NCBI GenBank assembly: GCA_036873755.1 | Contig: JAVTVY010025374.1 | Coordinates: 1 to 64,000, forward strand | Source: Hanleya hanleyi | Lineage: Eukaryota > Mollusca > Polyplacophora > Lepidopleurida > Hanleyidae | Direction: 5' to 3' | Length of the DNA stretch: 64,000 nt | Shown: positions 11,494 to 19,304 of the stretch, piece after piece | Layout: every line of letters starts with the position of its first letter | Numbering within the stretch: position 1 is the first letter of the stretch | The notes under the pieces: generated by a model | Told to the model about the DNA's origin: nothing | The model's input: the letters and a program-made list of their open reading frames with translations, nothing else | The model's database searches: none | Translations under genes and position numbers: made by a program

Positions 11494-11511
11494 TTAAAAT
11501 TCTCGTCGCCA
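11494..11511 (-). other. primer binding site of the gypsy element
   Basis: Immediately downstream of the LTR on the minus strand lies TGGCGACGAGAATTTTA, the kind of TGGCG-starting sequence that Ty3/gypsy elements pair with a tRNA 3' end to prime minus-strand DNA. The tRNA species was not assigned. Confidence 0.55.
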
Positions 11512-11512
11512 A

Positions 11513-11705
11513 TGAAATAGTCTTCACAGAGGACAAACACAGATAGACACACACAAACAAGACGGTTAGACATGGACTGCTCTTTATTAGACATCGCTCA
11601 GATTATATATAGGTAAAATACGTGCGTCGGGGTTAACCAATTAATCATGTAAATACGAAGTGACATAACACAGTAGCAGTTCGGTGGTCGGGCGCTACCG
11701 TGTCA
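11513..11705 (-). repeat. 5' LTR of the gypsy element
   Basis: On the minus strand this segment starts TGACACGG and ends CTATTTCA, and is followed two bases later by a primer-binding-like sequence. It contains a TATA-like CCTATATATAATC and an AATAAA about 25 bases further on, in LTR promoter/polyA order. The outer boundary at 11705 is inferred from the TG...CA rule; an alternative TG start lies near 11671. The second LTR is outside the window, so identity between LTRs cannot be measured. Confidence 0.6.
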
Positions 11706-11777
11706 CTTCCAATATTAGCATAGGGCTCGCTTACGCGTAATATACATCATTAGAATAGAGCGATAGAGGGGCTCTCG

Positions 11778-12163
11778 ATGATCAAATATATAGATCACTA
11801 CACCGACGTAGCCTATCTCAGCACTCTACTTAACCAACCTAGAACACCAGCCGCGAGTGGCGGTCAAACCAGCTTACAGACATTCTCTACACCAGTCAAC
11901 CCCGTGATCGAAACGAGCCCAGTCATCACCACCACCACACCACGTGTACAAGCCACATTGAGCTCCACACCGAGTATACAGTCCACATCAACACCTACAC
12001 CAAGTATTGCAGGGCCCACTACGTCTGAAAACCCACCGCATTTCATCACTCACAGTGAACGCCCATCGACAACGGCGACCGACGTTGTTGTTGTACTCCC
12101 CCCAGTTCACTCGTACCAAATTTACAAGCGTGGGTTACCACGACAGCGAATACACATCCAACC
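11778..12163 (+). CDS. Ser/Thr/Pro-rich hypothetical protein upstream of the ATPase
   Basis: An open frame starts MIKYIDHYTDVAYLSTL and becomes very Thr/Ser/Pro-rich (PVITTTTPRV, SSTPSIQSTSTPTPS). It continues to 12269, but the part after 12164 overlaps the ATPase in another frame and is probably a shadow. I recognise no domain. It may be the truncated 3' end of a longer Polinton gene cut off by the gypsy insertion, or low-complexity coding sequence. Confidence 0.35.
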
Positions 12164-13104
12164 ATGGACCCTCGGTGGCAGCATCCCTTCACTTGCGTCA
12201 TCGCAGGACCGACGGGTTCCGGCAAAACGCACTTCGTCAGGAAGCTCCTTCAAGACGCCGACAGCATGATCACCCCACCCATTGCCCGACTTGTGTGGTG
12301 TTACGGAGAATGGCAGGCGGCGTATGCAGCAATTCCCCACATCACCTTCGTGGAAGGGCTACCCAACTTGGCCAAAGGCAGATATCATCGACGGCTCAGC
12401 ATCATCTACATTGTGCAGAATCTGTTCAGTAAAAACAAATAACCTCGGAACATCAGCTTAAATGCCCACTACCTGATGGTCCTCAAAACCCCGAAAGATA
12501 CCACTCAACTGATGCACCTAGCGAGACGGATGTACCCCGGTCGCACGCAGTTTGCGTTGGAAGCCTTTAAAGATGCGACAACCCCTCAGTACGGGTATAT
12601 GCTCTTTGATCTGAAGCAATTACAACACATATAAGGGAAGTGGGAAGAGGTGCCGACATACTGACAGAATCATATGGCTTCACAATATAGTCTTCTGGTT
12701 AACCTATTCTAAAGCACATACCAAGAATCTAACGATTCGTGCTCTGACAACTCGTATATTGGTAATTGGTGAGCTGTATCGCTGTGACAACTCGTACACT
12801 GGAGATTGGTGAGCTGTATCGTCGTCAGATGAAACTGACGGCATTTAACACAAAAGGCTAGTCTGTAAGGCCCGATGTCGACCAAGCATCAACTTCCCAC
12901 AAATGCCAACATATATCAAAGATCTAAAGATCTGTACAGGGAGCGGACCTCGGTGACGAAACGTCCACCAGCAGAATCTCGCCATATACAGATAAAAATT
13001 ACAACACATATAAGGGAAGTGGGAAGAGGTGCCACCCCGACCACCTTCGACTACGGACCGGTATCTTTCCCGGAGAGACCCACCACCTGTACATGCAAAA
13101 ATAA
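12164..13104 (+). pseudogene. A32/FtsK-like DNA-packaging ATPase, broken
   Basis: The start is the ATG at 12164, followed by WQHPFTCVIAGPTGSGKTHF with an intact Walker A motif (GPTGSGKT). The family then has a Walker B segment ending in acidic residues, but here the protein jumps from LPNLA to the block before IIYIVQNLF, so the Walker B stretch appears deleted. An in-frame TAA follows at about 12440. The rest (ISLNAHYLMVLKTPKD, ARRMYPGR, YGYMLFDLK) continues to 12618. Two B-family ends then interrupt it (12619-13031), and the canonical C-terminus (LRLRTGIFPGETHHLY) closes at 13104. The enzyme would pump DNA into capsids. Confidence 0.85.
12619..13031 (-). mobile_element. family-B elements B1 and B2, tandem, inside the ATPase gene
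   Basis: Two identical 3' ends lie in the same orientation, at 12619 (B1) and 12998 (B2); each reads ATTACAACACATATAAGGGA on the + strand, the complement of a ...TTGTAAT 3' end. B1 has a 40-bp tandem duplication (about 12747-12826, ACAACTCGTA...GAGCTGTATCG twice) also found in B3. B2 is only about 34 bp. Removing the whole block restores the ATPase C-terminal frame to within a base or two. Tandem partial copies are a known habit of Penelope-like elements (inference for this family). Confidence 0.75.
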
Positions 13105-13166
13105 TGTAAACACACCCACAGAGGCTCCCCCAGCTGGGGTGTGTGTTTGATGATGGGGATAATAAA
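13105..13166 (+). terminator. hairpin and polyadenylation signal after the ATPase
   Basis: Right after the ATPase stop, AAACACACCC pairs with GGGTGTGTGTTT around a 20-base loop, and AATAAA follows about 10 bases later (13157-13162). The arrangement suits a 3' end for the upstream transcript before the next gene's TATA box. Confidence 0.45.
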
Positions 13167-13235
13167 AGAATTAATACAACATCATGGTTGACTTTGTCTC
13201 TGAAGTGAAAGAATATTCAGGAGGTAGCCCGCAAA

Positions 13236-13245
13236 GGATATAAAG
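13236..13245 (+). promoter_or_regulatory. TATA box upstream of the small basic protein gene
   Basis: GATATAAAGG lies about 40 bases before the ATG at 13278, between the polyadenylation signal of the ATPase and the next coding start. Spacing and AT-rich core match a TATA promoter. Confidence 0.45.
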
Positions 13246-13277
13246 GGCAGGGTTGTGGGTTCTAGCATTAGTTGTAC

Positions 13278-13724
13278 ATGATGTCTGCGCGAGTACGGAA
13301 GCACGCCCCGACGCTCCGTGTATTGAAGACGGCCCCACCCGAGTTGGTCCATATGTATACTATGATTGTCCTTTCGAATTTGGTGCTAATACAGTTATAT
13401 GGAATATGGAATAGGTCTTTGGATTATAGACGCGGATATTCTTTAATGGACGACGGCTGAATTATGAATGACGGACTAGACGCTTGTAATCATTGTACGT
13501 GGCGCAGACCCTGATCTGTTGTGCTGTCTTTGTGAGATTGGACGCAATATCTTAAAAGACAACGTACCACTGACTCCGGCTCAGAAGGCGAAGTTGGCCA
13601 AGCATAAGACAGGTCTGCGAACCCTGGTCCAGAAGAGAATCTCTCAAACACAAAATCTGCCTCTGTGCTAAGGCCAGTATTGGGTGGACTCTTCGGTCGA
13701 CAATGGATAACACGAAAAAAATAG
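13278..13724 (+). pseudogene. small basic Polinton protein (X), interrupted by A3 and frameshifted
   Basis: Two adjacent ATGs (13278, 13281) start a protein beginning SARVRKHAPTLRVL. Copy A3 (13352-13490) is inserted after ELV; beyond it come DPDLLCCLCEIGRNILK and NVPLTPAQKAKLAKHK. A frameshift near 13655 precedes the C-terminal VLRPVLGGLFG segment, which ends in KK and a TAG at 13724. A Cys-pair, K-rich middle and Gly/hydrophobic tail are typical of a small protein conserved next to the capsid genes in these elements; its exact role is unknown. Its end overlaps the next gene by 22 bases. Confidence 0.7.
13352..13490 (+). mobile_element. family-A element copy A3
   Basis: 139 bp matching the 3' part of A4, ending GACGCTTGTAAT. 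The 5' truncation is at TATGTATAC. It is inserted in gene X; joining the two flanks leaves gene X in frame with no duplicated target bases visible. Confidence 0.85.
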
Positions 13725-14440
13725 TCCTCGTCCAAACTCGGCTATTACAAAGCTTGCAATCGCCGTATCCGATCCCACATACGGTAAAAACCATAAACAC
13801 CCTCGATGAAGAGATGCAACAGATTCTACAAGGACCGGGGTTAAGCGACAGTGAGAAAGTACAACAGTACAATGAGACGCTTCAGCAGCGGTACATGGCG
13901 TTCATGGACCAAAACAAAACCCTCTCTACCCCAGCACCACCACCACCACGCGACGCACCGCCGACCTCAGCACCGCTCCAACAGCCACCATTACCAGGTG
14001 TACCACCCACAGCCACACACTGGGTCGAAGACGAAGTCTTAAAGAGTGTACCTGCATCGTTCAATAAACAAGCTGGCCTGGTATTACAGCGAGTGAAAGC
14101 CAATCCTAACATGACTTGGAATGATAAAGGCGAACTACTGGTACAGAACCAGGTGGTCCCCGGTACCTACATGACGGATTTAGTAAATGACTTAATGCGT
14201 CAACGCAGGTCGCACACGGATCCTCAAGGATGGGAGGTCTTTGCTCAAGGCTTGAAAGACATGCATGTACCACAGAAATTGGTGGGGAACCCCCAGCGCT
14301 GGACCTGGATGCAGCGTGACCAGCAATCGCCGATACATGCACAACGAATGACGCGACTTCCACATACTTGGAAAGCCGAGTGGGAACCGAAGTCAGCACC
14401 CAAACACCACAACGGCGTGCACATTCTTTTCACCATTTAA
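13703..14440 (+). CDS. coiled-coil/proline-rich Polinton protein (Y)
   Basis: 245 residues, the only long gene of the module without a visible lesion. The ATG at 13703 overlaps the end of gene X. N-terminal helices (MQQILQGPGLSDSEKVQQYN and QQRYMAFMDQ) are followed by a long Pro-rich linker (about residues 75-105) and a conserved C-terminal domain with TWNDKGELLVQNQVV, NDLMRQRR, DPQGWEVF and LVGNPQRW. The same architecture is common beside X and the capsid genes of Polinton-like elements. The biochemical role is not established; a structural or scaffolding role is inference. Confidence 0.7.
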   Translation: MDNTKKIVLVQTRLLQSLQSPYPIPHTVKTINTLDEEMQQILQGPGLSDSEKVQQYNETLQQRYMAFMDQNKTLSTPAPPPPRDAPPTSAPLQQPPLPGVPPTATHWVEDEVLKSVPASFNKQAGLVLQRVKANPNMTWNDKGELLVQNQVVPGTYMTDLVNDLMRQRRSHTDPQGWEVFAQGLKDMHVPQKLVGNPQRWTWMQRDQQSPIHAQRMTRLPHTWKAEWEPKSAPKHHNGVHILFTI

Positions 14441-14939
14441 TAACGGGAGCGGAAGCAGGAAAGCTCAGTCGCCAAGTTTTACCTCATGCTACCCAGTAAC
14501 AGCTCGTCTGCGGTGTTTCCCAACAACACCTTGGCCCATTATGTCACGCAGCTGCCACATCTCTTGCATCTCCCGGGACGTTGGAAGTGTGGTCTAGTGG
14601 ATATCCAGTACCCATATACGTGGTACAACGTGCAACATGATACGGTGTGGTACGAAGTCGTATATGAAGGCAACATCTATAACTTCACTCTTCCCGAAGG
14701 CCAGTACCATACACCCAAAACATTCATCCAGGCGTTGCATAACCTCATCAAGAGCTCGACCCCTGGAGCAATCAGTATCTTCCCATTTGCAAACATGATC
14801 CAGATGGAGTACCACGAGTGAAACCACAAGTTCCTGATCATTCTCCAGAGCAACGTGACCGTACATTTCAGCAAGACGTTGAAGGAGCTGTGTCCACTGG
14901 AGACGGATAACTATGTCGGGCCCGGTCGGCTCCCGGGGA

Positions 14940-15304
14940 ATTACAACACATATAAGGGAAGTGGGAAGAGGTGTCGACATACTGGCAGAGCCACATGACT
15001 TCACAGTATAGTCTTCCGGTTAACGTATTCTAAAGCACATACCAAGAATCTAACGAATCGTGATATGTGTTGTATCTCAGGTACGCTTTTATTGTACCTG
15101 TTCATGTGACAACTTGGATGATATGACCACACGGCCCCTAGCACCGGCATAAGCGGTATTAGATACAAATATAGAGAGCTATGATGGAAATGCTCTGACA
15201 ACTCGTACATTGGTAATTGGTGAGCTGTTTCGCTGTGACAACTCGTACACTGGGGATTGGTGAGCTGTTTCGTCGTCAGATGAAAATGACGGCATTTAAC
15301 ACAA
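14940..15304 (-). mobile_element. family-B element copy B3, inside the penton gene
   Basis: About 365 bp, about 90% similar to B1 where they align, with the same ATTACAACACATATAAGGGA end at 14940 and the same 40-bp tandem duplication (about 15211-15290). The interior (15074-15165) contains a stretch homologous to the A family in inverted orientation (CACGGCCCCTAGC, TGTATCTCAGGTACGC). A reading frame on the minus strand contains CVKCRHFH, comparable with CVKCDDFN in A4, so A and B are related. Confidence 0.75.
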
Positions 15305-15985
15305 CGCTGCCTCTGTGCTAAGGCCAGTATTGGGATCTTAAGGCTGGCTTGTATGGACTCTATGGGTGCACTCCAGGGATTCTTCCATTCGGCATGGAAT
15401 AGTCTATGGGACCGTTTTTCGGCCACCAATTGACGTAAAATCTTCAACGTAAATCACTTATATGTATATATTTTCTGAAAGAGCATGATTAAACTATTAT
15501 TTTAAGATATAGCACTGCTATATTATAGAAAAATGAATCTCGAACATTCCCCTTCAAGCTTGCTTCATTTTTCCTAGAAAACCCCTTAAAATGTCGAAAA
15601 ATGGTCAAATTCGGCTCAATTTCCAGAAAAATCTGTAGGAGCGATTTCAATTAAACTTCTTACTCACGTTCCCTGGTCCGGTCTCAACTTAAAAAGGCAA
15701 AAAAAAGTGGGGGTCAATCTGCCTGTTTTTTTGTCAGATTTTCTTCCCGCAAATAAGTCCTAATTTTTAGACACACCCAAGGGGCATAGCTGAGGCAGGA
15801 CAAAATTTTCTTCATGATCCCGATCAGCGTGTAGACGAAGCCAGCCATCGATCTGTACGTGCTCGTTTGCAGCGTTGATAATGCTGAATAGGATGGTATT
15901 ATAGATATAAGCTATTAAGAAGACAAGAAGATTTATGATGTATCAGAACACGGGCAGTCTATCGTATTATGAAATTAGACCGGGG
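15305..15985. other. foreign DNA between B3 and the penton C-terminus
   Basis: It starts with a 28-bp exact copy of the gene X tail (15307-15334). About 100 bases follow with an open + frame containing QGFFHSAWNSLWDRF that I cannot place, then AT-rich non-coding sequence. No gene is recognised. It is probably a composite of insertion and template-switch products. Confidence 0.5.
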
Positions 15986-16277
15986 CCATTACTACGAAAC
16001 TGTGGAGGGCCACCTATGTCTATTCGGATGTGGTGGATGGTCACATTGTCGGCGATATCGATGCGCCCCTGCTCCGCGTCTGCCCAATGCAAGGGAACTA
16101 TGGAGATCAGGTCACACAGGGCTTTAACCACGTACTCTATCTACCGGTGCGACAAACTGACATCAGTACCATCACCATCGATATAAGGGATGACACCGGA
16201 CAACCTTTGGCATTCGAGATTGGGAAAGTGGTGGTCACACTTCATTTTCGACAAGCACGTTCTCCCAACTATGTATA

Positions 16278-16682
16278 ATGAAAGCACCTTACGAGTGCGA
16301 TGCACGCAGCTATATGGACTATTATACCCAACAGACCGGGGGTGGCCTTCCGGTCTTTGTATGTACGCGCATGCAACGAGGACATGGACTGGGGAACATA
16401 CTCGGTAGCATCGTCAAAACGTTCCTGCTCTTGATGACGCGTGGGGTAAAAGCGATCGGCAAACAAGCGGTCGGAAGTGGACTGTAAGTCGCCGGTGATG
16501 TATTGGGCGGTGCGGCACCCAAACAAGCCTTGAAACGCCGAGTCAAAGAAGCAGGAGATGTCTTCGTCGGCAAAGCACAACGCACTGTAGGAAATAAAAG
16601 ACCTGCACCGCCGAAACCGCGCACCAGTCGACGACTGACCCAGCGACGACGCACATCGAAGACCCGGGATATCTTTTCTTAA
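16278..16682 (+). pseudogene. Gly-rich/basic minor capsid-associated protein
   Basis: The ATG at 16278 shares its A with the penton stop. The product begins with an acidic/aromatic head (YECDARSYMDYY), then GHGLGNILGSIVK, an amphipathic hydrophobic segment. A TAA at 16485 interrupts it, after which VAGDVLGG and a very basic tail (SRRLTQRRRTSKTR) run to 16682. This head-glycine-helix-basic-tail layout is that of a conserved small protein beside the major capsid gene of Polinton-like elements, comparable in style to adenovirus pVI/pX. The role is inference. Confidence 0.65.
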
Positions 16683-16684
16683 AC

Positions 16685-18588
16685 ATGCCCTTAATCCACG
16701 CAGAGACATGTCCTTCCACTAACAGTGGATTTGATTTATGGACCGTCCCGCCCATACAGACCAGTGCCGAACAAGGACTATGGGTGGAGCATCTCCCGCT
16801 CTCCAGCATCAACGAAACAGGGCCCATCGAGTTCACCATCAGTAATGCGGATACGTCCTATGTGGATTAGTATTATCTCGCTTAGTAGCATTTGCTAGAT
16901 CCTGTGTTAAATGTGACGATTTTAATCAACGTCACAAAACATTGTTACAGAAACTTATAAAACAGGGCTATTCCACCAAACGCCTCCACTCAAAGTTTCT
17001 CAAATTTGGCGATACATATCGCATGCTGATAAAAAAATACGAACGTAACGTGCAAGATCTATGGCGCTACGTTTCGTAACTTGTGTCTAATTCCGCTTAA
17101 CCCGGGGCTAGGGGCCGTATGAACCCATGTACTTCAAGATCCTCATGGTACTCATATGAACAGTCGCAATCAAAGCGTGGCTGAGATACATCATTCTTTA
17201 GATGACGACTTTACAACGAATTATGGATTAAGAATACTGATCAGCGATACGGATTTGATATTTTTGGAACATCATGATGTCTTGCCGGCATCATTGAAAA
17301 CTGTTGACCGCTTCTCTCTTGCAGGAAACAAGCCTATGTTTATGTATACTATGATTGTCTTTTTGAATTTGGTGCTAATACTGTTATATGGAATATGGAA
17401 TAGGTCTTTGGATTATGGACGCGGATATTCTCTAATGGACGACGGCTGAATTATGGATGACGGACTAGACGCTTGTAATTTAGCCCATACATACTTGTAT
17501 GTGAAAGCCAAGGTCGTCAATGGGGATGGCCCCAGAATCGTCAACCGTGCAACGGTGGGCCCGACGAATCTCTGGCTGCACTCTATTTTTCAACAGGTGG
17601 ATATTTTACTCAGCGACAAACTCATCAGTGACACGACCAACACATACCCCTATCGAGCCTACACCGAGACGCTGTTGTCGTATGGACGAGAGGCTAAAAA
17701 ATCTCAACTGACAGCCGCTTTATTGTACAGGGACACAGCCGAGCACATGGGCACGGAGAACAATGCGGGGTATAACAAACGGAAGGCTTTCACCGCGAAC
17801 GGCGGCTCGGTCGATCTCATCGGTGGACTGCACGCAGACCTCTTCATGCAAGACCGGTACATCTTGAACAAGATCCCCATCAAAATCCGACTGATACGGG
17901 CGCCGCCGACCTTCGCCTTGATGGCCACTAACGTAGAGGGGCATGTAGCCGACTATAAGATAGTCATCGAAGACACAGTCCTGTATGTCAGAAAAGTGAA
18001 ACCGAATCCAGCCGTTCAATTGGGACACCTCAAAGCCTTGGAAACAAAACCAGCCCAGTACCCTATCCGACGTGTGCAAACCAAAGTGTTCTCTGTGCCT
18101 GCTGAAAATATGAGCGCCAACAAAGAAAACCTGTTCCTGGGGGAACTGCCCAAGCGATTGATCCTGTCCTGTGTGGAAAATACCAGTTTCAGCGGAGCCT
18201 ACCCAGAGAACCCGTTGCACTTTCAACATTTCGGTATCAATTTTGTGGTCGTGCATGTGGACGGACAACAGGTCCCAGCCAAGGCCTTACCACCGAACTT
18301 TGGGCGCGGGAATTTCATTCGAGCCTATCAGAATATGTTTACAGCGACGGGTCAAATCAAACAGGATGAAGGGAATATCGTCAGTCGGAGGACTACGCGA
18401 GCGGATACACGTTGTTCTGTTTCGATTTGACCCCCGCCTTAGAGAACGACCATCAGCTGGCCCTCGCCAAGCAAGGCAACTTACGGTTGGAAATCGACTT
18501 TGCACGAGCCCTTCGGAGCACCGTCAATGTGATCTGCTACGCCGAGTTTGACAAGGCGCGCAACGTCCTGTGTGACTTTGCCACCTAA
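16685..18588 (+). pseudogene. major capsid protein (F54H12.2-like double jelly roll), interrupted by A4
   Basis: The ATG at 16685 lies two bases after the previous stop. The N-terminal 61 codons (16685-16867) end in GPIEFTISNADTSYVD, then copy A4 (16868-17479) interrupts. The protein resumes with HTYLYVKAKVVNGDG and continues with LWLHSIFQQVDILLSD, PYRAYTETLLSYG, GGLHADLFMQDR and NFIRAYQNMF. A one-base frameshift near 18375 precedes the C-terminus, which includes GYTLFCFDLTP and GNLRLEIDF. These are the hallmarks of the capsid protein shared by Polintons and adintoviruses. Without the insertion the length would be about 430 residues. Confidence 0.85.
16868..17479 (+). mobile_element. family-A element copy A4, longest copy
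   Basis: 612 bp between TATGTGGAT and TTAGCCCAT of the capsid gene; removing it leaves the capsid frame intact with no duplicated bases. The first 210 bases are an open frame containing VLSRLVAFARSCVKCDDFN, LIKQGYSTKRLHSKFLKFG and KYERNVQDLWRYVS before a stop, resembling the C-terminal end of reverse-transcriptase proteins of some invertebrate retroelements. The rest (to GACGCTTGTAAT) would be the 3' UTR. No poly(A), no microsatellite tail and no terminal inverted repeat are present. Confidence 0.8.
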
Positions 18589-18589
18589 T

Positions 18590-19070
18590 ATGGATACAGA
18601 CCAGATAACCACCGTGCTGGAGAATGACCCAGGGACACGTATGGTCTTTCAAGGGGTGTTCGGCCGAGATGTGTTCCCATTAATGTTCCCATTAGACCGT
18701 GTGTATCCTGTCGCCTATGTTCTCAACACCGATGGATCGGTCCGGTCAACATTGGGTGACCGTGTACTTGACAGAACAGCAGGGCGAATACTTTGACCCG
18801 TACGGCCTGCCACCCCTACGTCCCGATTTAACAGACTTCATGGATCAAGGCGCAGAGACCTGGTGTTGGAACAGTCAAGCGTTGCAAAGCCTGACCAGTA
18901 GCGTGTGCGGACAATATTGCTTGTTCTACCTGTAACATCGATGTCGGGGAAGAACATTATCTACCGTAGTACAGATGTTTGAGGAGTACCCCAAGGCCGA
19001 GGACCGAGATGTACGCGTAAATGACTGGGCCGCCGATCATTTCAATGTACAAGCCCCGTTCTGGGCTTAA
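18590..19070 (+). pseudogene. adenovirus-type cysteine protease (maturation protease), frameshifted
   Basis: The ATG at 18590 is one base beyond the capsid stop. Conserved pieces: FQGVFGRDVFP, then after a frameshift near 18745 the catalytic His in QHWVTVYL, EYFDPYGLPP, and the catalytic Cys block SSVCGQYCLFYL. An in-frame TAA directly follows, after which HRCRGRTLSTVVQMF and DVRVNDW continue to 19070. These motifs match the C5-type protease that processes capsid proteins in adenoviruses and Polintons. With one frameshift and one stop the copy is inactive. Confidence 0.8.
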
Positions 19071-19130
19071 GTTTTCACGTGGTTGTTCTCACGTTGTTGT
19101 TGTTGTTTTTACTGTTGAATAAGAAACAAA

Positions 19131-19256
19131 ATGAGATCTCACCCAAAACTCTGTGCTGTGTGTTTTTTGTGTAAGCATAAACAAGCGGCCATTACTGTCC
19201 AATGCTTGAACAGACATGTGGGGATTCGAATTTTAACAAAACTGGCCAGTCAATGA
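19131..19256 (+). CDS. short Cys-rich open frame after the protease
   Basis: 42 codons from ATG 19131 to TGA 19254. The product has CAVCFLCKHKQ and VQCLNRHVG, which could form a small zinc-binding fold. I do not recognise it. It may be the remnant of another Polinton gene or chance. Confidence 0.2.
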   Translation: MRSHPKLCAVCFLCKHKQAAITVQCLNRHVGIRILTKLASQ

Positions 19257-19304
19257 ATGGGCTGAGAAAGTAGCCAATCAGTGGCCTAGGATGGGGCCAA
19301 ATTA

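Larger units (their letters stand above)
1..11705 (-). mobile_element. Ty3/gypsy LTR retrotransposon, interrupted and decayed
   Basis: Reading the minus strand from right to left, the parts come in gypsy order: 5' LTR (11513-11705), primer binding site, gag with two zinc knuckles, aspartic protease, RT, RNase H, integrase and a C-terminal tail. The 3' LTR would lie left of base 1. The element is split by a LINE (2695-9654) inside the RT and by a short family-A insertion (2269-2316). Frameshifts separate the gag/pol pieces, so it cannot encode a working polyprotein. The order PR-RT-RH-IN identifies Ty3/gypsy; no envelope gene is visible. It directly abuts the Polinton-like module on its right. 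Confidence 0.9.
14486..16278 (+). pseudogene. penton-like minor capsid protein, interrupted
   Basis: The N-terminal part (14486-14819) shows the typical penton opening: LPSNSS, FPNNTLAHYVTQLP, IQYPYTWYNV, and the GQYHTPKTFIQAL segment. An in-frame TGA at 14819 ends it, but the frame resumes to about 14939. B3 and other foreign DNA (14940 to about 15985) follow. The C-terminal part (about 16005-16278) has VYSDVVDGHIVGDIDAPLLR and DIRDDTGQPLAFEIGKVVV, the conserved end of single-jelly-roll penton proteins. The frame is open upstream of 14486 without an ATG. The stop overlaps the next gene's ATG by one base. Confidence 0.75.
11706..19070 (+). mobile_element. Polinton/Maverick (adintovirus-like) capsid module, decayed
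   Basis: All recognised genes are on one strand, in tight or overlapping order: packaging ATPase, small basic protein, Pro-rich protein, penton-like protein, Gly-rich basic protein, major capsid protein and adenovirus-type protease. This set is the morphogenesis module of Polinton-like elements and adintoviruses (established family knowledge). Protein-primed polymerase B and retroviral-type integrase are absent from the window, and no terminal inverted repeat is recognised. The left edge is cut by the gypsy LTR. Every long gene except the Pro-rich one has at least one lesion. GC content is visibly higher than in the AT-rich host DNA to the right. Confidence 0.85.

Noticed and set aside
13490..15004. 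Minus-strand frames opposite the Polinton genes
   Set aside because: They are shadows of the + strand genes, with no recognisable motifs.
17156..17449. Protein-coding gene in copy A4 with a hydrophobic segment
   Set aside because: The frame lies beyond the RT-like stop, is truncated differently in every A copy and looks like 3' UTR.
16868..17479. A4 as a spliceosomal intron of the capsid gene
   Set aside because: No GT...AG borders, and the same sequence with the same 3' end is inserted in unrelated genes.
12439..18935. Alternative genetic code reading TAA as glutamine in the capsid module
   Set aside because: Other genes of the module end at TAA in the expected place (ATPase, capsid, protease), and the module also has frameshifts and insertions. 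Ordinary decay is simpler.
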